Assembly (NCBI RefSeq): GCF_014905175.1
Contig: NC_057792.1
Coordinates: 15,320,963-15,384,962 of the forward strand
Origin: Aphidius gifuensis
Lineage: Eukaryota > Arthropoda > Insecta > Hymenoptera > Braconidae
Direction: 5' to 3'
DNA: 64,000 nucleotides
Position 1 is the stretch's first letter. Every line of letters starts with the position of its first letter. The position numbers and the translations under genes were made by a program. Shown here piece after piece: positions 1 to 9,703 of the stretch. The notes below the pieces were generated by a model. The model was not told where the DNA came from. It did no database searches and worked only from the letters and a program-made list of their open reading frames with translations.

Positions 1-89
1 AAAATACCATAATTATTATAAATAAAATATTCAGAAAAAATAATACTTAATATTCTCAAATTAATAAATAAATTATCATTATTTTTCAG
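1..89 (+). other. Dys: End of a Dys intron
   Basis: A+T-rich sequence ending in a pyrimidine-rich acceptor (ATTTTTCAG, AG at 88-89). It is the 3' end of an intron whose donor lies before the window. Nothing else is visible in it. Confidence 0.85.
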
Positions 90-195
90 AATGTTTTACG
101 AGAGCTTGAGCAAAAGAAACCTCAGCTGGATGAACTCGTGCATACAGCGGAAAATCTTCGAGCTGATACAAATCGACAACAACTCCATGGCAAAG
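90..195 (+). CDS. Dys: Dystrophin rod exon, long isoforms only
   Basis: Internal exon of 106 nt, entered in phase 0 and left in phase 1. It encodes about 35 residues beginning NVLRELEQKKPQLDEL and ending TNRQQLHGK, typical of a spectrin-repeat helix in the dystrophin rod, the extended spacer linking actin at the N-terminus to the dystroglycan complex at the membrane. The acceptor CAG at 87-89 and donor GTAAGC at 196 are both strong. The split codon G+TT (Val) at the junction with the exon at 8078 gives HGK-V-TKLREHW, as in insect dystrophin. It lies upstream of both internal promoters in this window, so it can only occur in the full-length (DLP-type) proteins. The upstream exons are outside the window. 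Confidence 0.93.
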
Positions 196-3100
196 GTAAG
201 CAATAAATTTAAAATAAAAAATTTAATCTTTTTTTTATATTTAACTAAAACCAATGAAGAGGAAGTATCTCTTGGTACAATTGCATCGTTTGTTGTTTAA
301 ATTTTAATATTTTAAATTTCATAAACCCCTTGGTAAATATTTTCCTTTTATCAAGAGATTTTTATATTTTACATAATATACTAAGAATTTCTTTTATCAC
401 AATTTTTCATTTATACAAAATAACAATGTTCAGTCATTCTGTTACACTTTATAGTTTTGTTTTTATACTTTAAATGAGTATCCAATTATCTCTTTTGTTT
501 TTGATGGTACTCACAGACGAATAAACATTTTTACCCATTTTTTTTCTTCTCCTTTATTATATTTAAAGAGCAAAAAATTTTTGTCAGTTTACTGATTTAA
601 ATTTTTCGTTTACTTTGTGTAGAATTCTTACAAATAAATAATTTTTTATAAACTTTTTAAATCATTTTTATTTTGAAATGATAAACTTTGTATTTTAAAT
701 ACTTAAAAATATTATAAAAAGTTTTAAATTATTATTTTAAAAATGATTTATAAATTATTATAAATATATTAAAGACCCTTGGTATTATTAACTTGATAAA
801 GGATTCAATGTAGCGACACACAGAAGGCTTAGAAAATGAGAACATTAAGGTATTAACGTTGGATTATATAAGCAAAGTGTTTAATGTGTGTGATGTTACT
901 GCTTGGCATCAACCAACCAACATTTAATCCACTTTTGTAAACTCTTCCATAACAATGTGCTTGTTCTATTAGCCAATTAAATTTAAAAGACATCGACCAG
1001 TATTACGATCAAATCCATAAAATGAAAATAACAACATTTTACTTCAAACTCTATAAAAATCCAATAAAATTTAAAAGAAAAAATATATTTACGACACTCG
1101 TCCTGCTCTATTTATATTATAGAAAATTTGAAGCACTTTTACTTGCTGTAAATATCTGACAAACTTTTAATTTTCAAAGATATTTTTTATGTCAAGCTTT
1201 TAGTATATCATTTTCGAAATAATTACAACATTAATAGTAAATTTTTGAAATATTTCTTTTACATTTATGGCAACGTTATGTACTTGAAAAAGAAAATATT
1301 TTAAATTACTGAAATAATTTTATCTTCATGCAATTTTATCTGCATCATTCACAAAAATATTTTTTTATAAAAATTATGAAATTTTTCCTATTCGATTTGA
1401 TGATGTGCTCTTGAAGCACATATACTCACTTCAAATTGAATTACGCTTTGAATTTGCAGATACTACATTTGAAATTGTAATATAACAAAAAAATTTGTGT
1501 GTAAACAAGAATTTTTATTTTTTTTTCGTAACTGTATCAATTCATTTTTTTGTATTGAAAAATATTTTTTTTTATTATTCATTTTCAAATATAAATATAA
1601 ATTCAGTTGTAAATTCAAATTACAATATTCACACTAATACCCTCTCTATTTGGTATGCTTCATGATTTATTCAAACTGATAAAAAAAAAAATTTTTTCTT
1701 TTGTTTTTTTTTTTTATAAAAAATGCATTCTCTAGTTTCATTTCGAAAAGATTAAATTTTATATGGTATAAAATTTAACTTCAATAGATATCATAATACT
1801 TTGTCGTTTAAAATATTCCAAGATATGCTAAAAAAAAGTAGCATTAATAATTTTTATACTGTTTCTTTTTCTTTAGAATTTTTTCTTCACTAAAATGTTG
1901 ACTTGAAGTAAATGTTTCGTCTACTTCATTTGTGCTTGTATTTATGTAGACAAAATGCAGACAAAATTTTAATGAAATACAACGTCAGTAAATTTTCACA
2001 TTAAAAAATAAAAAATAAAAAGTAAAATAATTGTAGGATACAATTCATTTGAGCATAGTTAAAATAAAACAAAAGAACATTTTCAAAATATATATTTTAA
2101 TGAAAATTGAAGACTTACTAAAAGTTCTGCTGTAAAATAATAATTGTCAGTGATATACATGGTCTTGAATGTATTTATTGTCTAACCAAATTTACAAGGT
2201 TTTTTGCTTTGGTTCATTATAACTATATGCCAACTTATCTGGCTGATTATAGTAAGTTGTAAAGTTATATATATATAAAGGGATTACTCACAGGAATTAC
2301 GACTCAAGTATTTGCAAAAACTTTTCAAATTGAATTTATGAAAGTTTCATTTAGTTTTTGGTTTAGCTTATCAAAATCCTCATTATTATGTGGTTACATT
2401 TATTTATTTGGATAATTTATAATTATTATAATTATTTATTTTCATAATTTATAATTATTACAGTTAATTGTTTTTACAATTAATTTAATAATAATTTAAT
2501 TCATTTTGCTAATAATTATGTGGTTATATTTATTTATACAAATAATTTCTAAATTAATTAACGCAATAAATTAACCAATAATTATTAAATTAATTCAACA
2601 ATTAGTGAGTGGTTACATTTATTCATTCAAATATTTTTAACAATTTTTTTACAATTGTTTGTTTGAATAATAAATATTTATTTAAATAATTTTTTAATAT
2701 TAATTAATTTTTCTATATAAAAAATCAATTAATTTTCTTGGATAAATTTATTTTTAGTAAATTTTTTCATTATCTCGTTTTTTTTTTTTTCTTGTTTCTA
2801 TTTCAACGATATATTTATTATACTATATATTTATACAGGGCTAATGAACTTCCCTTGAGATTTATCTCGTTTTCTACATCGCCAGTTGAAAGCTCAAGTC
2901 GAATGATTTTTTTTTCTTTGTCTTTTTTTGCCATGTTAGTGTGAATATATACTATTGTACAAAGTATTGTACTTTTTATAAAATTAATTGTACATTTTAA
3001 AACTGAAAATTTTCCATTCATTTAAATATTTACTAAAGAGATGAATAAAAAAAAAAAAAGCTCATTAATTTACATCTTAAAAAAAGCTTTTATTTATTTT

Positions 3101-3799
3101 TAATTATTTGTTAAAATAAGTATTTAAAATTTACTTTGTCATGGATATGGAATTTTCAAATAGACAATAATTGTTGAATCGTTCGAAAGATGAAATTATA
3201 TTATTATTTTAATATTAAGTATGTACGCAATTCGTAACTGCAATGATGCAGAGATGGAAGCTATCGAACCAACACATTCTCTCTACACATAATCGAATTA
3301 ACTACTCGAATGGTCAATACCAATGCATAGTGCAGTCATGCTCAAGGCATTACCCGGATTAGTTAAGGGTCCATTAGCACTTCTCAATTGATCAAGTTTC
3401 TTTGTTTAACGTCACCAACTGACAACAACCATGGCTAACCAACTTACTCCATTCTGTCTTTCATAAAAACTTTTCTATAAATTTTCATTGTCTCATTGAA
3501 TTATCAATTTTAAAATAAAATAATTCAATCAATACAAATAACAAAAATAAGCCTTTCTCATGAGCTCCAATTTTTTAAACTAATATTACATATATATACA
3601 ATTTTTTCATCATATCAAAAAAAAAAAAAATACAAACACAAATAAAACAGGTAAAATAAAAAATCGATAAAATCTTTGGTTGCACGACTTTTTCTTGTTA
3701 AATAAAAAGAAAAAAAAAAAAAAATTGGTTTGTAAAAATGTGTGATAGAAAGAGAAGAAGATTTAAGAAAAATAAAAAAATTATATATTATTATTATTT
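196..3799 (+). other. Dys: Dys intron, no gene seen
   Basis: Start of the roughly 7.9-kb intron that separates the exon at 90-195 from the exon at 8078 in long isoforms. It is A+T-rich with many A or T homopolymers. Short open frames here have homopolymer-driven composition and no recognisable domain. A less A+T-rich patch at about 3220-3450 has no recognised function. Confidence 0.7.
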
Positions 3800-4300
3800 G
3801 GGTTTAGTTGAGGGGGTAGTAAAGCGTTAAGCGTGTGCGCGCATAAAAAAAAAAAATGAAAATAAATATATGTATGCGTGTAAATTGTATATAAATATAT
3901 GTGTATGTGTGAATTTATGCGGTACAAATAGAAGAACAACAACAATCTACCTGGTTACACACATTAATGTTGGTTGTGTTGGTGATGGTAATGGTGGTGG
4001 TTGAACCAGGAGGTGATAGACAATCTATGAAAATAGTAGTGGTAAAGGGTGTGCAGAGGTAAAAAATAGAAAAAGATGAACGTATAGGATTTTTACCTAG
4101 TGGTAGTTGTTGTAGTAGAGTAGTAGTTGTAGTAGTAGAGGGTTGAAATTCATTGTAGGGTGGCTTTGGGGGTATTGGAGGGTGCGGCGATAGTGTTGAA
4201 GGTGCTGCCGGCGTGGTTTTCAGCGTTTTCAGTATACGCGCGGCCGCTCCCTGTCGCACATCGTTTTTCCATTGGTATTCATACAGTGAAAAATTATAAT
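3800..4300 (+). promoter_or_regulatory. Dys: Probable internal promoter for a Dp205-like isoform
   Basis: This stretch breaks sharply from the A+T-rich surroundings. A TATA-like run lies at about 3888-3900, GT-rich and GTAGTAGTTG-type trinucleotide runs at about 3970-4145, and a true G+C island at about 4155-4260 with CpGs including GCGCGGCCGC. An initiator-like TACAGT follows near 4283. It lies about 0.7 kb upstream of a first coding exon that has an in-frame stop just before its ATG. Internal promoters of this kind are known in fly Dys. The exact start site is not determinable by eye. Confidence 0.5.
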
Positions 4301-5006
4301 TTAGTATTTAAATTTCATACGAAAAATAAAAAAAAAACAATTACAATTATATCAGGAAAATGATGAATTAATTAATTGATAAATTATTGATTTAAAATTT
4401 ATTGATTTTGCTGTTATTTTGTTGATTTAAATTTTATAATTTATATAGAATATTTATTTTTTATATTATAATATTTACAATAGGTTGTGTTTATTATTAG
4501 CAGTATTTTATTTTTTTTACTCTGGTGTTGCTTGGCTGCTGTTGCTCAAAGACCTTCAGTGTATATTGTGATAATATTTTTTTTTTATTATTTAGTTTTT
4601 CTTTTTTTTTTAACAACAAATCATTATAGAAGATAAATTTTTTAAAAAACAAAAATTTCTAGTTGTTGTGTCAGTTATGAAATTATTTATTGAGTTTGTA
4701 ACCAGCCGGCAAAATAATAACACGTGTATGTGTTTTGTGATGTCTGTTTGAATATAAAAATGACACGACATGTTGAAATTAATGAAATAATAATTTTCAT
4801 TAATGTATAATTCAAAAAAAAAAAAGAAAAATTACTATTTACAAGCAGATTATTTAAAGTTTAAAACTATGAACGAATGAAAAAGCTAAAAGCAACATTT
4901 GACAAGTAAAATAGTGCTTAAAAAATTGAAAAGAAAAAAAAAAAAAAAATAGAAGCTTGAATTGAAGCTTTGAAGATTGTCTTGGGAATTGATAACGGTT
5001 AAAATC
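4301..5006 (+). other. Dys: Probable 5' untranslated leader of the Dp205-like transcript
   Basis: Region between the G+C island and the ATG at 5007. It is A+T-rich and contains several out-of-frame ATGs and poly-A runs. An in-frame TGA at 4971-4973 closes the reading frame before the start codon. Whether the leader is continuous or spliced cannot be told from the sequence. Confidence 0.4.
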
Positions 5007-5337
5007 ATGTCACAACAGAGAAGAGGATCTGGACACATTACTGGTACAGTACCAGTAACACAATCACATGTATTGCCAAATGCATTTAATTCTCTCGAGA
5101 CAACACAAACACGAGGTGGTATACCATTACCTGGAATGGTCGCTTCATCTCGTCCATTACATTCCAGTCCACTTCACAATAATCTCATTCATGGTTTTAT
5201 AAATCCTCTTGGTCCAGCTGGTATTGGCCATCAAAATATTCAATCATTACCATCAACATCACCACCAATAGTGGGTGGTTTATCACCTCATAGACCACAA
5301 CCACCATCATCAGCATCATCAAACGGTCCTCAACAAG
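5007..5337 (+). CDS. Dys: Alternative first coding exon, Dp205-like isoform
   Basis: The ATG at 5007 (A at -3, in-frame stop upstream at 4971) opens 110 codons plus one base before the donor GTATGA at 5338. The peptide starts MSQQRRGSGHITG and is rich in Pro, Ser, His and Asn, with no spectrin-repeat character, so it is a disordered N-terminal cap. Phase 1 at the donor matches the acceptor at 5883 (G+AA = Glu) and also the shared exon at 8078. In fly Dys the Dp205 isoform likewise begins at a promoter inside the rod region; assignment to that isoform rests on position and phase, not on sequence identity of this exon. Reading on without splicing meets a stop at about 5364. Confidence 0.8.
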
Positions 5338-5882
5338 GTATGACTGTTCCAATTAATTTACGTTAAATTTACAACGATTAATCAGTCAACCAACAAATCA
5401 ATAAAATAAAAATAAAATAAAACAATTTATTCATAGCTTGAATTGCATCTGCATTTGGAAATTGTATCAGAATTGAAATTGGCTTCTTGAAATATTGTAC
5501 CTTTTTTATTTTAAAACCAATATGACCAAAGCTTTTATCTTTTTTTTTTTTCGATGGAATGAGGACAATGTAGTAAAAAAAGAATCAGCCTATTTCCATC
5601 TTTGTGCCAAAAAAGTTTTGTTAAATTTAGGTTATTTAACATACGGTTTATGTTTATTCAAAAAAAAAAAAATATTATCAACAAATTTTTGTGCGTATGA
5701 TGTTTATAATTTATTGAGTTTTTAAAAAAAATATTTAGCTGTATAGTAAAATTAATTTTTCATAATTATTTGTTTCTTTTTTACTTTTAAAATAAAAAAA
5801 ATATACAAATATATTTTTAAAATTAAATTAGGGTTGTATATTTACTTAAAAATATTTTTGAAATTATTTTAAAAATATTTAG
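5338..5882 (+). other. Dys: Short intron of the alternative 5' end
   Basis: GTATGA donor to TATTTAG acceptor (AG at 5881-5882), about 545 nt and A+T-rich. The open frame inside it around 5495-5725 is homopolymer-rich and not supported as coding. Confidence 0.75.
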
Positions 5883-6128
5883 AATTGATGGTTCAAAGTA
5901 TGGCATACAATACGCGAATATCGCCAACTCGTTCATCAATTAGTTCTGGTGGAATAATAATACATGATTCATCAAACAACGTTCGTCATAGACGAGAAAT
6001 AAAAGATGATATTATTGATGGAAATTCAAGACGTTACATGAATTATCAAGCATCATATTCAATTGAAGCAATGGATACTCGTGGAAGAAGAAAATCTGAT
6101 TATACAACTGATTATTCTCCTCATCCTG
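5883..6128 (+). CDS. Dys: Alternative second exon joining the Dp205-like N-terminus to the rod
   Basis: Exon of 246 nt with phase 1 at both ends, from the acceptor AG at 5881-5882 to the donor GTATGT at 6129. It encodes about 82 residues (start ELMVQSMAYNTRISPTRSS, end DYSPHPG) rich in Ser, Arg and Tyr, with RGRRKSDY near the end, which reads as a disordered basic segment. The outgoing G joins TT of the exon at 8078 to make Val, so it feeds directly into TKLREHW. Because both borders are phase 1, it could also be inserted as a cassette between exons 90-195 and 8078-8289 of the long form. That would interrupt a spectrin repeat, so use mainly with the internal promoter is more likely. Confidence 0.78.
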
Positions 6129-8077
6129 GTATGTCAGCATGTGACACCAAAAAAATAAAAAAAAAAAAGCACCAGCACCAAAAACAATTAACTGCACCCT
6201 TAATTTTATTTGAAATAATTTTTTTAATTTAATTATTTTTCTTCATTGTAGAATTAAAAAAAAAAAGTTTTAAAAATAATAAAAAGGTATTACCGCAAAT
6301 TCATGAATTTACAACGTAAATTTTGCCTATCGAATATTCAACCACCAAACTTTGTACCCAACAAACCAGAGTGTGAAGTTCTGATTAATGTTGCGTGCAA
6401 AACTCAATACCAAATTATTCTCTGTGGACTCAACTTGTTGTAAAACTAATGCTCATCTATCTTAAATATATTCACAATAAAAACTGCATTAAATTAAAAG
6501 CCAGTCAACTAAAAATTAAGAAGATTTTTTATAATTTAATTTTAACAATTTTACAAATGTTAAATAACCAATAAACAAAAATAAAAATTATCTCAAGTAG
6601 CGTTGAAATTTGAATTATTAATTTTAAATTAAGCTCGTCTAAGAAAAGCTCTTAATCGGATAATTAACCTATCAATTATGTAGTTGAAAAAAAGTTGAAT
6701 TTTAAAAATGAAAAGGATTAATAAAGTATCAATTTTTTGCACAAATATTATTAACACGCAAGACTTATCATGTCAGTTGTTATTGCGTGCAATGTTTAAT
6801 GCATGTTATCAATGTTGACAATAAAATAAAAATATAAATATTAAATGATGTACAATCGGTGGTTTACCATAAAAATTGTACATCAAAGTTGATTAAAATA
6901 ATAAAACTTTTCTTTTACTTTTTCAAGTAACGAATTTTTTATTTCGTCACGAAAAACCTTGGAAATTTATTCATATGAAACTATTTTTTTTTGTACTTGG
7001 AATATTTTTTTTTTGGAAGGTTATTTCGATGATATTATTTCAATTTGATATATTATATTTTAAATAATACTTTATCAAATTTACCGGTTGTATTTTTTAT
7101 TCAAAAATAATAATATTAGATTCATGTCATAGATTTTTTTTGACATAATAGTTTTTCATATGCGACTTTGTTATTTTCTTCATGGGACAATGATATATCA
7201 GCCACTTAATTCTTGCTTGAGGGACCAAAGTATAAAGAAATATTACACAAGTTGCATAGCTCACTTTCACAGCATTTATGATGATATTTACTTTGTTCAT
7301 AAGTTTTGAACACGTGAGGTATTTTTAAGACATGCATTAGGCTATCAAACGTCATATTATTTATGATGACATACAAATTCTCTTCTTAGATTTAATCAAA
7401 GTTTGAAAATTTATATTAATTATAATATATATTTAATAATTTTTATCTTAAACTGAATATAAAACTTATTTTTTTTAATGTTTAATGACACCACTGTAAA
7501 TTTTTTTCCTTTTTAAAAAACAGATTTACATTTTTAAAAAGAAGCTATTGTTTTTCAGTCGTTTTTTTTAAAAAAAGATTTTTTATTACTATCTTTGGAT
7601 TAATTTTTTTAAATACATGTAAGCTGAATTGAAGGATCCCAGAAATTATTTAAATTATTTAATTTTATCTTGTAGGATCAATCCTCTTTGATGGAATATG
7701 TTCAAGCAATTTAATTTACATCAGATTTTTCCTGAAAGGTAGACAAAAATATCCGTGTGTTGTCATGTGTGATGTGAAATCGATAAAATTAAAAAAAAAA
7801 AAAAAATATACACAATTGTTTTATTTTTAAAACTCCAATTACTCTATTCAATAGAAAAAATTAAAAAAAAAATCTAATATTTTTTATTTTGTAGTTATGT
7901 GTGATGAGTTGTGATTTAAAAAAAAAAAAAACTAATTATTATTTCAGTGATATTATTTTTTGACACGTTTATAATTTGAAAATAATATTGTTTTTTTTTT
8001 ATCTTGCAATGTGCAATGATAGAGAATAGATAAATGTATATTTTTTTCAATAAATAATATTATTTTTTATATTGCAG
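6129..8077 (+). other. Dys: Dys intron, no gene seen
   Basis: A+T-rich intron ending in the acceptor ATTGCAG at 8071-8077. No coding segment, RNA gene or clear repeat was recognised. Confidence 0.75.
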
Positions 8078-8289
8078 TTACTAAGTTGCGAGAGCATTGG
8101 GATGAAACAAATTCAAAAGTCATGCAGCGTAAGAGTCAGCTTGATGCAATGCTAGATGACAGTCAACGCTATGAGGACAAACGAATTGATGTGGAAGCAT
8201 GGCTTGGTAGAATGGAACTTCGTCTGTCGAGAATGCGTTCTGTTGGACATACTGCTGATGTGCTTGAAGCCCAACTCCGAGAGCAAAAG
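8078..8289 (+). CDS. Dys: Dystrophin spectrin-repeat exon
   Basis: Exon of 212 nt (phase 1 in, phase 0 out) encoding V-TKLREHWDETNSKVMQRKS, then SQRYEDKRIDVEAWLGRMELRLSR in the body, and ending EAQLREQK. The heptad pattern with a Trp near the start of the helix (AWLGRME) is characteristic of spectrin repeats, and the text matches insect dystrophin closely. Donor GTAAAT at 8290. This is the first exon shared by the long isoforms and the Dp205-like transcript. Confidence 0.96.
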
Positions 8290-9263
8290 GTAAATTAAAT
8301 ACTTGAGATAAAAAAAAAACTTGATAGTCATTTAGCGTGAATAAATTTATTGATAGTTTCAACAGTTTTATTTAAATTTAAATGAATACAAATCATGTAT
8401 ATTGTATGAGTGGTAGTATGATCGGTAAGGGGGAGTTAGGGGCTTAAAAATTCGATTTTAGATAAGTTTTAGATGAATCATATTTTTAAATTTAGATAAA
8501 GGACCGATTATATAAAAATATCAACGGAAAAAGGTTGAGGGATAAATAAAGATAATGTGTGATTTTTTTTTATAATTTTCTACGCGATCGGTAAAAGGTA
8601 GATTGGGGTAGGTTCAGACTGAAACTCGTTTTTCCGGAGAATATTTAGAGAAATCATTTTTTTTAAGTTAGATAGAAGACCGATTATATAAAATATCAAC
8701 GGGAGAAGATTGAGGGATAGATAAAGATAATGTGGGATTTTTTTCATAATTTTCTACGCGATCGGTAAGGGGTAGATTGGGGTAGGTTTGAACTGAAACT
8801 CATTTTTCCCTAATCTACCCCTTACCGATCGCGTAGAAAATTATAAAAAAAATCACACATTATCTTTATTTATCCCTTAACCTTTTCCCGTTGATATTTT
8901 TATATAATCGGTCCTGTATCTAACTTAAAAAAAATAATTTCTCTAAAACTCTATTAAAATTCAATTTCAAGCTTCTAACTACTCCTTACCGATCGCGTAA
9001 AAAATTATAAAAAAAATCACACATTATCTTTATTTATCCCTTGACCTTTTCCCGTTGATATTTTTATATAATCGGCTCTTTATCCTAGTTAGAAAAAATA
9101 TTATTCTGTAAAACTTCAGCTCCATTGATTTAATAAACACTTGGCAAATTAAATCAATAATATTTCATTACTTTAATTTAATATTTAAAATTACAAATTA
9201 AATCATCTTCAAATTGTTTGGATCAATTTTTATATTTATCGATTAAAATATAATTATTTTCAG
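8290..9263 (+). other. Dys: Dys intron mostly made of a fold-back repeat
   Basis: Intron of 974 nt between two rod exons, ending in the acceptor TTTTCAG (AG at 9262-9263). About 700 nt of it is the inverted-repeat element annotated separately. Confidence 0.85.
8408..9115. repeat. Fold-back (inverted-repeat) element
   Basis: A unit of about 170-180 bp occurs twice on the left (key phrases GATCGGTAA, GGTAGATTGGGG, ACCGATTATATAAAA) and twice in reverse complement on the right (CCTTACCGATCGCGTA, TTATATAATCGG, AATCACACATTATC). The axis is near 8795-8800, where TAGATTGGGGTAGG faces CTAATCTACCCC. The copies differ by scattered substitutions, so the insertion is not brand new. No open reading frame or obvious transposase is present, so it fits a non-autonomous fold-back or MITE-like element. 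Transcribed in the Dys pre-mRNA it would form a long hairpin. Confidence 0.8.
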
Positions 9264-9418
9264 TCATTCCATGCTGATCTCCATCAGTATAAACATCAAA
9301 TTGAGGTGTTTAATCAACTAACCCAAAAATTAATAGCAGTATATCAACAAGATGATACAACGAGGGTGAAAAAAATGACTGAAACAATTAATCAACGTTA
9401 CAACAATCTAAATACAAG
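9264..9418 (+). CDS. Dys: Dystrophin spectrin-repeat exon
   Basis: Exon of 155 nt (phase 0 in, phase 2 out) encoding SFHADLHQYKHQIEVFNQL, then TQKLIAVYQQDDTTRVKKM, and ending NQRYNNLNT plus a split Ser codon (AG+T). It matches the insect dystrophin rod (LTQKLIAVY, DDTTR.KKMTE). Donor GTTAAA at 9419 is weaker than its neighbours but is fixed by the phase match to the exon at 9514. It is shared by the long and Dp205-like forms. Confidence 0.95.
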
Positions 9419-9513
9419 GTTAAAAAAAAAACAAAAATAAATATAAAAAATTAAAATTTATTTTTTTGAAAAAAAAAAATTAATTAATTAATTATAAATT
9501 AATTTTTTTTCAG
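9419..9513 (+). other. Dys: Very short Dys intron
   Basis: 95-nt A+T-rich intron from GTTAAA to TTTTTTTTCAG. It contrasts with the 49.6-kb intron that follows the next exon. Confidence 0.9.
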
Positions 9514-9703
9514 TATAATAAATCGTGGTAAATTATTGCACTCAGCAATGAATTCATTGCATAATTTTGATCGTTCATTGGACAAGTTTTTAGCTTGGCT
9601 AAGCGAAGCAGAGTCATCAATGGAGGGACTTGAAGGTGAAGCTGATCGGTTAGGTGGTAGACGAGATCAAGGAGCACTCAGACGACCACAACACCAGCTA
9701 AAG
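9514..9703 (+). CDS. Dys: Dystrophin spectrin-repeat exon before the giant intron
   Basis: Exon of 190 nt (phase 2 in, phase 0 out) encoding S-IINRGKLLHSAMNSLHN, then FDRSLDKFLAWLSEAESSME, and ending in an Arg/Gly/Gln-rich tail (LGGRRDQGALRRPQHQLK). FLAWLSE.E is conserved in insect dystrophin. The tail is where insect sequences diverge, just before DLQSEIETH. Strong donor GTAAGC at 9704. The phase-0 end can join 58605, if that segment is used as an exon, or 59327. Confidence 0.95.

Noticed and set aside
3915..4259. 114-codon Thr/Pro-rich minus-strand open frame
   Set aside because: It is the complement of GTAGTAGTTG-type triplet repeats and the G+C island; composition explains it and no splice or promoter support is visible on that strand.
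5495..5725. 76-codon plus-strand open frame after the Dp205-like exon
   Set aside because: Lies within the intron between two phase-matched exons and is dominated by Phe/Lys from T and A runs.
8120..8362. 80-codon minus-strand open frame across the rod exon
   Set aside because: Antisense shadow of the spectrin-repeat exon at 8078-8289.
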